From: Pyrenopolyporus hunteri | Lineage: Eukaryota; Ascomycota; Sordariomycetes; Xylariales; Hypoxylaceae | DNA: 64,000 nucleotides | Assembly (NCBI GenBank): GCA_902806595.1 | Contig: CADCXC010000038.1 | Location: 2,170,001-2,234,000, forward strand | Direction of reading: 5' to 3' | Shown: piece by piece, positions 11,455-21,657 of the stretch | How positions within the stretch are numbered: position 1 is the stretch's first letter | Layout of the letters: every line of letters begins with the position of its first letter | Notes under the pieces: generated by a model | What the model saw: the letters and a program-made list of their open reading frames with translations, nothing else | Told to the model about the DNA's origin: nothing | Database searches by the model: none | Program-made: the position numbers and the translations under genes

Positions 11455-14304
11455 ATGGATTCTTACTCTTATCGCGATGTCTCCGGTCGCTCTCCTCCTG
11501 ACCGCGGTTGGGGCGGCCGCGATGACCGGGCCAAAGATGAGACTCGCGACAGCTTCTATCGTGGTCGTTCACCCGGTGCGTTGCGATTTAATTTACGTAA
11601 CTCTTCCTATTCCGTGTGCTATATTACATGTTAAGGATCCTTTCCGAGTGTCTCATTTCATATTTGTTGCTCAGGACAGCAATTTCGTTTTGACTTCGCT
11701 CTCTGGCTCAGGGGCCTAAGCTAACTATGACAGGCCATGACCGTAGCCGTCGCAACCGATCGCGCTCGCCGCCACCGGTAGACCGCTACGAGCCAAGAGG
11801 ACGTGGCAGAGAAGACTACGTCGGGACTCGAGATCGAGACGATCGACGACGTATTAATTCTCCTCCGGCCAACATTGACCGTTATGTCCCGGGTCAGAGC
11901 GGCGGCGGCCAACCCCCACAGCCGACTGTGAACCCGTTGACGGATCCAGTCAAACTACCCTTCCAAGTTGGGTTTTCTTATTTTGGCGAGTGGTGGAGAA
12001 CCAACGAGAAAATCAAGGAGGAGAAAGAGCGCGCCCGGACCGGTCGAAGACGCGACCCTGAACGTCCGCGCGGCCGGGAGACGCAAGAAGATCGTGATAA
12101 GGAAAAGGCTAAGATTCAGGCCGCCTACGACGCGTATAAAGAGGAGCTTCAGGCGAAGATGGCGAGGACCTTCGTCGCAGAACACAAAAAGGAGCAGTGG
12201 TTCCGCGAACGTTATGTTCCCGAGGTGCGAGACGCCTTGCGCAAGCAGATCAACGAGTTCCGTCGTGGTGCCTATAGTCAATGGGAACAAGACTTGGAGT
12301 CCGGCACGTTTGATGAGTTTTCTCTGGAAGGAATACCTAAAAGTGAGAGCAACGGGGCTGGTGGTGTCGTGGAGAAAGAAGAAGGAGAAGCCACGGCGGC
12401 GAATGAAGTCCTTGGGGTTGGCGATCTGGTCCCTGCAAGCGGTAGCGATCTCCGAGACGAGAATCTATACCAACCTACTCTCTTGATCAAGACAATCGCG
12501 CCTCATGTAAGCCGTCAGAACTTGGAGTCTTTCTGCAAGGAGCATCTTGGAGAAGAGGAAGGCGGCTTCAAATGGCTATCTCTTAGCGACCCCAATCCTA
12601 GCAAGAGATATCATCGCATGGGCTGGGTCATGCTGCATCCTTCGTCCGAGACGGCGGCGCCAGTCGAACGCGCGGACCCTAAAGATGAGGATGATAACAT
12701 GGATGAAATGAAAATTGAATCTCCCGTAGTCACCTCTACAGCTGAGAAGGCTCTCGAAGCCATTAACGGCAAGACCGTCAAGGACGAGGTTCGAGGCGAT
12801 TTCGTATGTCACGTTGGCGTCCATAACCCTCCTAGCAATCCTCGCAAGAAAGCACTGTGGGATCTGTTCTCCGCCCCCGAGAGGATCGAGAAAGATCTTA
12901 GCCTTGCTCAACGACTTGTTAACAAGTTCGAAGAGGACTTCGGCTCGGACTTCAATGCTGCCCTTAAGATCGAGGAGAGAGTAGAAGCCCTGCGCAGTGC
13001 CGGCAGTTTGCAGCCCGCTATCTCATCTCCGACGACAAGGAAGCCCAAGAAGGAACGCAACCTTGATTTCGACGACGCAATGGACGAAGGAGAAGAAGGC
13101 GAGATGGGCGAGTCCGACGAAGAGGGCGCTGTGGATGACGAGGTGGACGACGAAGATCTCCTAGTGAAGAAGAAACAGCTCGATCTGCTGATCGAGTACC
13201 TTCGCCGAGTGTTTAACTTTTGTTTCTTTTGCGTCTTCGAGAGCGATTCTATTCACGAGCTGACCAGAAAGTGTCCTGGCGGTCACCTTCGTCGACCCCG
13301 AAGCACTCTCTCATCCGCCGCTAAGAACGTCGCCCGCGCCAGTGCGAATGGGGAGCCGTTCCCCTCGAAGAAACCGAAGGAGGCGAAAGAAGAAGAGGAG
13401 GGCGAAGCTCCTGAGCCGGATCGCAAGTTCCGCAACACGTCCTCCAAGTCTGAGCAGCAACTAGAGCGTGCGTACAAATGGGTGAAGACGTTTGAGGACA
13501 AAATCATGCAGATTCTCGAGCCTGAATCGGTTGATATCCGCAAGCTTGGCGGCAAACCTACGGAGGAGGCTCTGAACGATGAACTATCCAAGTTCGTCAA
13601 GCAGGAAGATGAGCACAAATGGAGATGCAAAGTTCCCGAGTGTGCGAAGCTCTTTAAAGAGGAACATTTTTGGAAGAAGCATGTAGAGAAACGCCATACT
13701 GAATGGCTGGAGGCGATGAAGCAAGAGGTATTCAATCCTTGACTGCCGAGTGGAAGTTTCCAGCTAACCGTGATTCTAGTTCGATTTGATCAACGCGTAC
13801 GTTCTAGACCCTGCTCATATCGCGCCCTCGAGGACCGACGCCAACAGCAATGGCCATTTCCCGCCCTCCAACGGCCAAACACAGCAAGGCACTCCCCGCG
13901 GGTTCAACCTGCAGAACTTCACCATGAATAACATGGTGACGCCGTTCCCCGGCTTCCCTGGTCTCCCCGGCATGCCCCCCCTTTTTACGGGCGGTCACAA
14001 CGTCCCAGCCGCTGGATGGGGTGCTGGAGGTGAGGAACGTGGCAGCGGTCCTATCCGCCGCGGCGGTGCTAATTCCGGGAGATTCCAAAACCGCACCGGC
14101 CCTTATGACCGACGGCAGCAAGGACGCTGGGGTCAAGACGGCCAAGGAGCAGGTCGCGGACGAGGTGGTGCCGGTCGATGGGGTGATGGGGCGGCCGGCG
14201 GAGCAGCGGTCGGCCCTCGCGAGGCTGTCCAGGGCCGTAGCCTGAAGAGCTACGAAGACCTGGATCACGTTGCAGGGGGCGGCGGCGGCGAGCTCAACTA
14301 CTAA
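11455..14304 (+). CDS. ARS2/SERRATE homologue, zinc-finger RNA-processing protein
   Basis: Three exons, 11455-11575, 11734-13727 and 13780-14304, encode 879 residues. Both introns keep phase (SP|G and KQE|FDL). The N-terminus is rich in Arg, Ser and Asp. The central DUF3546-like part contains FSYFGEWWRTNEKIKEEKER and AKMARTFVAEHKKEQWFRER. The segment YLRRVFNFCFFCVFESDS is strongly characteristic of ARS2. A single C2H2 finger, CKVPECAKLFKEEHFWKKH, lies near residue 685. The C-terminus is a Gly/Arg-rich tail. In animals and plants ARS2/SERRATE links the nuclear cap-binding complex to transcript fate and small-RNA processing; the fission-yeast Pir2 homologue acts in RNA decay and heterochromatin. 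The same role here is inferred. The first intron (158 nt) is longer than most in this window. Confidence 0.9.
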
Positions 14305-15323
14305 GCCATCGATAACGATTGATTCAATCGTGCCTCCGTCTCTCAACCACTCAACATTGCACGTTCGAGAAAGAAAATCATCTTTGCTTTAATGTAATGC
14401 TGAACTTGTTTGCCTTTCGGCTGTACCATCAAGTCCCATTCAGCAGACGTCAGGACCTCTTCATGTGGTCCAACTGACAGCAGGATACCTTGCCTACCTC
14501 TATACAAATTTCGACAAGTCGGTCTACTGTGGTTAATCTGGAGTATCGGGAAGACACTACAGAGATAGCCGATCAGCCCAGCCCAAGGACCCATACCGTT
14601 CTTTACAGAGCATACGAAGGCTCTATCGAGTTCCCAGACAATCATCTAACAACCATCGAGGGGGAGGAATGTACCGTGGCGCCAGCAGCCGGTACCGAGT
14701 TTTTGTAAGGTAGCCTACCTTCTCTACCTAGGTATCTAGGTAGAATAGTCGCTTTTAGATTCTTCGTGTAATGAATTGTACAACACAAAGTTGCAAACTT
14801 GAACCTCCAAGTTCCATACCTAGGTACTTACAGGTACATATTCATAGGCTTGCTTTTCTTTTCTTATCAAGAGCTAGGTTTATTTGCAAATTACAATAAC
14901 TTCTTCCGTAAGACTGATTGTTCCCGTCCGGATCGCGTCAATAGTTCCCTCTGTTAAATCTCTCAACTTGTCACGGCCGGAGGCTTACCTCATACTACTA
15001 CTTACCATTAGACACACTTGGCGTAGGCACGTTAAACCCATGTGGGTAGATATAAGCGAACGGTAACATCGCATGCTAACTACATAACATGATCGCCATT
15101 CTTAGACGGGATTTTTCTCGCGACAAGTCGGCGGAGGAGAGGAGAGGAGAGGTAAGTATAAACTAGGTACATAGGTAGGTAGGTTACTGATCTACTTGGG
15201 TACCCGTTACTATTGCTATTAGGTACGTGTACACGTTCACTAGGTACGCATCTCCTACTCCTCTTCGCCTCTACTACTCAACTGTACTCAGTTTAACCCG
15301 TATTTATACCCAGAGATAGGTAT

Positions 15324-15358
15324 CTACCTACCTACCTACCTACCTACCTACCTACCTA
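15324..15358 (+). repeat. (CTAC)n / (ACCT)n microsatellite
   Basis: About nine uninterrupted copies of the tetranucleotide CTAC over 35 bp. Confidence 0.9.
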
Positions 15359-15527
15359 TGCAGTCAGGGGCAAATCGGCGAGGCCTGCGGCATTTGCCGT
15401 CCCCCTTTTAATCCTCGACGATTCTTCTATTGTCGTTCTCTAATTCCTACCAATACCCGAAGAGGCGTATATTATAAGGGAGGGTTAATCCTACAGCTCC
15501 TGCGTGGGTATGAAGGTTGGGATAGAC

Positions 15528-15560
15528 TAGGTAGGTAGGTAGGTAGGTAGGTAGGTAGGT
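15528..15560 (+). repeat. (TAGG)n microsatellite, inverted to the array at 15324
   Basis: About eight copies of TAGG, the reverse-complement unit of the array 170 bp upstream. Confidence 0.9.
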
Positions 15561-15632
15561 GTCTATGGGTGGTATCTATGTATGTTCCTGCACGAAAAAG
15601 CGGTCAGTGGCTGATGGTGTAATGGAATGTAG

Positions 15633-15654
15633 TAGGTAGGTAGGTAGGTAGGTA
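15633..15654 (+). repeat. (TAGG)n microsatellite, short
   Basis: About five and a half copies of TAGG, in the same orientation as the 15528 array. Confidence 0.85.
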
Positions 15655-16702
15655 GCTAAGGTACCCAGTGTATGGCGAATCGTTCCGGGGATTCGCTTTT
15701 TTGGTTGTCGGCGAGCATGAGAGTGTTTCTATTTCCGATGTTGGATATGCATTGGAAGTCGACGTTATGAGTTGATAGGCTATCTGTATATACCTACATA
15801 TATGCTGTGCGAGTCGCCGAGGTGCTGTTATTGTCGCGGGATTCTCGATATCAAGGACTTATCTAGGGACCGGTGGATGGATGGGTATATGTCGTATATA
15901 TTGCAAACGTGGTGTAACCCCCGTAGAGGCCGCGGTCTTTCACGTGTGTCCAATATACGTAAGAAAAGTGCATGGACATATGCTATACAGATGCGGGTTT
16001 TCTGTGACGAAAAGGGGTAATGGATGGGTTAGGTATCCCCTAAGTGGCCGAGACAGTATGTTTGCTTTCCCCCGCTCCCTCCATCCGCATGATACTACCT
16101 AGAAACTTCTTCCATTGACGGGAAGGCCGGGGGCTGACGTCGCACGGCGAACGCAGGGGGATCAGGCGCCCAAACCCGCGGGTAGGGCCTATAAATATAT
16201 TCGGTCGGCGACCCGGATCACGACTTTCCCCGTCTTTGTATTATTGCCCGCCTATACATCCACATCTGCGTCAGGCCATTTGCATGCTCGTCTCGTGAGG
16301 GTCGCTGATCTTTTCAGTATTTGTTTTGTATACCCTGATCACCGAGAGAAGCATATTCAGCGAGGATGCATTGAATCCGGCCCTTCTCAATTTCGGGCTT
16401 GTTATTATAGACAACATTTTAACATGGTTGGTCCCCTTATCCCCCTTTCAAGCTACGACGTACGAGCCTCAGGGGACTAATACGTTTGTAATTTGGAAAA
16501 CAGAGAGATCCCCTAACTCCTATGCCCATGGATGATGCAAAAGGATGATAAAATAGAGAGACATAACGTGATAAAATCACTACTTCTCGTATACACAACG
16601 CTGGTCCCTATTAGATGACGGATTTCCAAGACTGAAACGCAACGACCCGGCAATAAAGATGCCCGTACTAGAAGAAGGAGCGCGACCTTCATATGACCAA
16701 AT

Positions 16703-17779
16703 TTACCCCGTTATGGCAGCAACAGCTGCTCCTCCAGCGAACATAGCAGCAACAGTGACAAAGCTCGAGATGGAAAGGAGCGATATGCCACTGATCCCAT
16801 GACCGGATGTGCAACCGCCTGCTATCCTAGATCCGACCGCGAGGAGCACGCCGCCAAGGACTGCTCTGGCAGGTTCGATAGTAGTATCAGATACTGTATG
16901 TGTAGAAGGCGACGCCAGAGAAACGGCTAGCGCGCCGGCGGCCATACCTGCGGTAAGTGTGATAGCGTTGTACGACTTCGGTCTTGCTCTTCGCCCTACC
17001 GCCCACCAGAAATAGTCACCGACCTCCTCAAAGGAGCTTGAAGTACCGAGGAGGGACCTTCGTGTCACGATGGAGATCAACTGAGCACCGGCGATCAACA
17101 CACCACCCGTTATCGGACCCACCAAGCCGCCGGACTTCGGTGAGGTAAAATAGAAAATCGCGGCAACGAGGCTTGTGAACAGAGCTTCGACAGCAATTAA
17201 GGCTCCTAGCTGGCCAACCCCTATTAGCTTGCCTAGGGTCAAATCTCGGCTTGCGTGATCCGTCGCGTTGCTGTTCGACCTCGGTTGCTTGTGAAGAGCC
17301 GGCCGCAAGAAACCTGACCAGAGAATGCCCCCAACCATCGCCCCACCAAGTGTATAGAGACCGGAACGAATTCCAGTCCCAACTTGCGCAAATACGGTCC
17401 CGGGGCAAGAACCGGAGATAGCCAGACCGGCACCTAAAACCCAGCCCCCTATTATGTTTCCGTCGAGGGGTCCAAATATGCCGATTGTGGAGTAGTTACG
17501 CGGACTCAAGTGAAGATAGCCTAGGCGTTGGAATACATTGACGAGAAGACTATATAACGGTCAGCAATGGCCTCCTTTCACAAGTTCGGGAATAGAAACG
17601 GGATTTCACGACAAGGAGAGGGATGGTATTTACGTGCTAGTGCCGGAAGCAGTCAGGAAGGTTGTGACCATATGCCAGTTCTGAAAACTCATTTGCTCGA
17701 CGATGGCGTTCGGCTGGTGAATAGCAGCCGCTGTCAAAGCTGCGCCGAAGGCGGCACCAGATACAAAAGACGTGAACAT
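16703..17779 (-). CDS. YeeE/YedE family sulfur-compound transporter
   Basis: Two exons, 17779-17634 and 17549-16703 (intron 17550-17633), encode 330 residues. The splice joins LTASGTS to TLLVNVFQRLGYLHL. The protein is almost wholly hydrophobic. It carries the duplicated family signatures GAGLAISGSCPGT (first half) and GSRIAGGCTSGHGISG (second half), each with a conserved cysteine. Bacterial members such as TsuA import thiosulfate using these cysteines. The fungal protein probably moves thiosulfate or another reduced sulfur compound across a membrane; substrate and membrane are inferred. The family is best known in bacteria, so ancient transfer into fungi is possible, but codon use here is like the surrounding genes. 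No sulfur-metabolism neighbour is visible. Confidence 0.88.
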
Positions 17780-19854
17780 ATTCTTGAATACTGGTATACG
17801 ATGTCTCTAGTACTGGATAAACCGCGATAAGGGGTTGGGGAAAGAGTTAGCGAAGAATCGTCGGTAAAGAGTTTGGACTTGAAAACTCGGTAGTGAGGTA
17901 ATATACTCGAGTTATCCCGTGTGTTATCGGGTCGCCGACTTAAATCCATCTTAGGCTTTGTTTTCCTCAAAGGGCCCCTCTGTTTAGGGTAGGCATCCTA
18001 GACGGGGGACCCGCAAAGGGAAGTCTATAAAGACGGTGTACGAGGGAAACCCGCCCTCGCCCTCGCCCATCCATGCCTTTCTGCCGCGAGACGTTTTACA
18101 GCAAGCTTTTCTAAACCGACCTCGACGGTCGGCGACGCTAGTGCAGCAGCATGTCTAATAGCAGGCACTATATCAACATGTCATGCCACGCCAAGTTGGA
18201 TCTTCTGCCTCCCTCTGCACATTGTGACTGGATAGCTATACTTCTGTATATCATCAGTCGGCGGCATCATACCCCCTTTTGGACTAAAGACTGGCACGCT
18301 ATGTCGTAAGGGGAGAGGGCAAGGGGAGGGCAAGGGGAGGGCGGATGGTTGCACGCGGGGAGCTTCCACTCGACTTCGAAATCCTCCGTCCGGCATGAGT
18401 TAGCATGACTTAGGCTTCGAATCATTTTGATCCATGTTTCGAGAACGTTGTTGTGAAACGCTAAAATATTTTAGCTCCAGGACCGGAAGTACGAACTACC
18501 CTTAAGGCTGATGAGTAGAACGGCGATCACTAAAATTATATGGTATCGGGGATCTGGCATGGATCTTTGCCCGTGCGCCTCGCCGAAGTGCGTGGGGAAT
18601 CTTGGGCCTGCATGATGGGCCTTCGACCGTCAATCATAAAATATATGAATCCCGTGTTTTCCACATGTTAACACGCGTAGAAGCTCGTCTTCGGCCTTCT
18701 TCGCCCGTATAATGTACCCATAGCCTTCACGGGATAGTTATATCTGGCACCCAGTACGAGAGGAGTTGCTGGTTTTCTCGTTGATGTTGATTTAGGGAGG
18801 AGGAACCCAGGTGATCCAACGGCCGGCATTAATGATCAATGCGATGCTAGGAGTCGAACTGACGATCCGAACCCTTGGAACCACGGATTGGTACCGCAGC
18901 AATACACGTGCTCCAGTCGCTCAAATTAGAAAGCCAAAGCCCGACCAGGTTGACTGCCCATGACCGCCACGTATTGCCCTTACTTAAAAGGCAAAACGTC
19001 AAACGACTTGGCGGCGAGGTAAGACTATGCCACGGTATCGACGATCGCCGCTCATGGCCAAGATTAAAAATGCCATGTCTCAGCCACCCGCGGGAGGCGT
19101 CGCTCGGTAGCCAACCCGATTAACCCATCTTTGAAAACGGCCCCTCTTCCGCTTTGACTATAAGATTCAAAGGACTTTAGCTATTTCCGGATCTCGTACT
19201 AAGTGTAAGGCATAGGTAGTCATGGGGAATACGGGCTGTAGTTGTTGGATATTGGAGAAGTTTTAATAAAATTAAAAGGTTCATTTAGAAAAACAAAAAT
19301 ATATATACCTAGGTATTTAAAGCTACGTCCTCGTACGGCCTTTCCCATTTGATTCCAACAGTTGCACAACATAACTACGGCTGAAGGCGCGAGTCGCTAT
19401 AAGCAAGTACCTACGCGGGAAGTAGGTATTAGTCAAGCACGACTGTAGATGTGTACTAGCATATGGGTACAGCACAATTAAGTGTGCTAGCTTAGTTAGG
19501 TAGGTATATGGTCTCCCCTGAGAATACCTAGGTTAGTATAGGCAGTACCGAGGTCTTATACGGGTTGCGGGGAAAGATTAGCCCAAAAACGTATAATGAT
19601 GTTCTGGAGCTGACAAATTAGGGGGTAAATACAGCGCCTGGTAACCCCATTTTATATGTACCGTTACCTACCGTAGGGCCTAAATCCTCCTCCTTTGACC
19701 GGTGCCTATACATCGATGCTATTGTATAGCACACTTATAAGAAGGCGAAAGACTCCCAATCACTTACACAGACTACGACGGTGCATGTAGGTGTCTGCCT
19801 TATTTAGCAGTGATAATTGTAATGACCGCGTAAATCTAAATTACCTAGCTCAAG
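17780..19854. other. Long spacer, no gene supported
   Basis: No open frame looks coding. GGGCAAGGGGAG is tandemly repeated near 18312-18340. ACCTAGGT-type motifs lie near 19306 and 19500. An imperfect tRNA-like stretch near 18845-18930 was examined and rejected. Confidence 0.45.
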
Positions 19855-21014
19855 ATGCCTCAAGCCCTAACCATCAAGAAAGTCGACGGCAAGCCCGGCC
19901 AAGTCTACTATCCGTGAGCATTCTCTCCCACAGCTCTTCCATCCCCTTTTAACTCACAACCCTCCATAGCCTGCAACTCATCCAGGTCCCCAAACCCACG
20001 CCAGGCCCCAAGGATGTCCTGATCCGGCTGCACGCCGCGGCGCTCAACCACCGGGACTTCTTCATCCGGCAGGGCCTGTACCCGAAGTACTCCTTCACCA
20101 CGCCGCTCCTCGCCGACGGGTACGGCACCGTGGTCGAGGCCGGGTCCGACGCCTCCGCCGCCTCGCTCCTCGGGAAGAGGGTGATCCTGATGCCCTCGCG
20201 GGGCTGGGACTCGTCGCCCGACGGGCCCGAGGACCCGGCGAGCGTCGGGATCCTGGGCGGCACGTCGTCGTGCCCGGCGGCCACGGGGCAGGAGTACGTG
20301 GTGGTGCCGGCGTCCGAGGTCGAGGTCGCGCCGGCGCACCTGACGGCGCACGAGGCCGCGGCCTTACCGCTGGTCGCGCTGACGGCGTACCGGGCGCTGG
20401 TGACGAAGGGGTTCGGGGGGGACGCCGCGCGGGCGGCGGGCCGCAACGTGCTGGTGACGGGGATCGGCGGGGGCGTGGCGCTGGCGGCGCTGCAGTACGC
20501 GGTCGCGCTGGGGTGCAACGTGTACGTGACGTCGGGGGACGCGACGAAGCTGGAGCGGGCGGCGGCCATGGGCGCCCGGGGCGGCGTCTCGTACAAGGAC
20601 GCCGCGTGGGACAAGCAGCTGGCCGCTCAGCTGCCGGCCGAGCGGCCGTTCCTGGACCTCGTGGTGGACGGGGCCGGGGGCGACATCGTGGCCAAGACGT
20701 ACCGCCTGCTACGCCACGGGGGCATCATCTCGGTGTACGGCATGACGGTGGGGCCCAAGATGGACTGGCTGATGCAGGCCGTGCTGAAGAACATCGAGCT
20801 CAGGGGCTCGACGATGGGGTCGCGCGCCGAGTTCCGGGACGCGGTCGAGTTCGTGCGGAAGCACCAGATACGGCCGGTGGTGAGCCGCGTGGTGAAGGGC
20901 CTCGACAACATTGCCGCTCTCGACGGGCTGTTCGAGGATTTAAGGAACGGGAGACAATTCGGTAAACTTGTTATAGAAATCTCGTCGGAAGATGAGACAG
21001 GCTCTAAATTATAA
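19855..21014 (+). CDS. Medium-chain dehydrogenase/reductase (zinc-type alcohol dehydrogenase-like)
   Basis: Exons 19855-19913 and 19970-21014 give 367 residues, with the splice falling inside a proline codon (YYP|LQLIQ). The N-terminal GroES-like fold contains AAALNHRDFFIRQGLYP and LLADGYGTVVEAG. The Rossmann half has VLVTGIGGGVALAALQYAVA, then VYVTSGDATKLERAAAMGA and DLVVDGAGGDIVAKTYRLL. This is the order of MDR quinone oxidoreductase or alcohol dehydrogenase-like enzymes using NAD(P)H. The cysteine cluster for structural zinc is absent and catalytic zinc ligands are not obvious, so a zinc-independent reductase is plausible. Substrate unknown. From about 20000 to 20900 the gene is extremely GC-rich at third positions, unlike its first exon, its 3' end and its neighbours. 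Confidence 0.85.
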
Positions 21015-21657
21015 CGGGAGGGAAAACAGAGAAAAGAATAAAATAAAAGGGTCCCCTTTGCCCAATATACTAGGCACCTACAATTCGCAACTACGCTAAT
21101 CATAACGATTTTGGGGGTGTCCAGGATAACATCTAGCAAAGTGCCCAGATAATTAGCTAGACACCTAAATATGGTGATGGCTGTAGCTAGATCCGAATAC
21201 ACAGGCAAGACACGAATCACGAAAAGAAGTCTGTAATAGTCGTATTATTTGTCCTATCCCCCTACTTTTCAATCTCCGCTTGGATCGCGCATCAACTGGC
21301 ATCGGGCTGTCTGCTAGGGTTGGCTTATAAATAGTAATACAGTGAAATGACATTTTCCTGGTCCTGTTGTTGTCAAGAGACTTGCATATACTCCTCATGG
21401 CCGGACTTTCAGGGGCAACGCTACCTGCTCTTAGCTTCCACAAGACCCCAGCCGCAAAGTTCCGTCCGTAACCACGGATAGCCCCCGCCTCCCTGGCTCC
21501 TATTATCTAGGCTCTATTCCTTATCAGACGTACGAGTCGAAAAGATCCCCCTCGCTGAACGCCGGCCACCTTTCCTGTCATCATTGACGTGCCGAAACCA
21601 AACCATGCTAGTGCGTAACTAAGGTATTGAGAAGAAAACAGCCAACCACGCATCTCG
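21015..21657. other. Convergent 3' spacer
   Basis: This lies between the 3' ends of the dehydrogenase and PSY2 genes. No gene, repeat or RNA is seen. Confidence 0.5.

Larger units (their letters stand above)
14305..16702. other. Spacer rich in tetranucleotide repeats
   Basis: No coding sequence is supported. The spacer contains three long (ACCT)/(AGGT) arrays, listed separately, and scattered ACCTAGGT palindromes near 14727 and 14818. Small open frames at 15772-16535 lack protein-like composition. Confidence 0.5.

Noticed and set aside
18753..18764. AGTACGAGAGGA, identical to the rRNA sarcin-ricin loop core
   Set aside because: Sequence on both sides does not follow large-subunit rRNA, so the 12-base match looks like chance.
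18840..18935. tRNA-like stretch on the minus strand with GTTCGACTCC
   Set aside because: The T-loop-like string is present but the expected T-stem and acceptor stem do not pair, and no clear anticodon arm forms.
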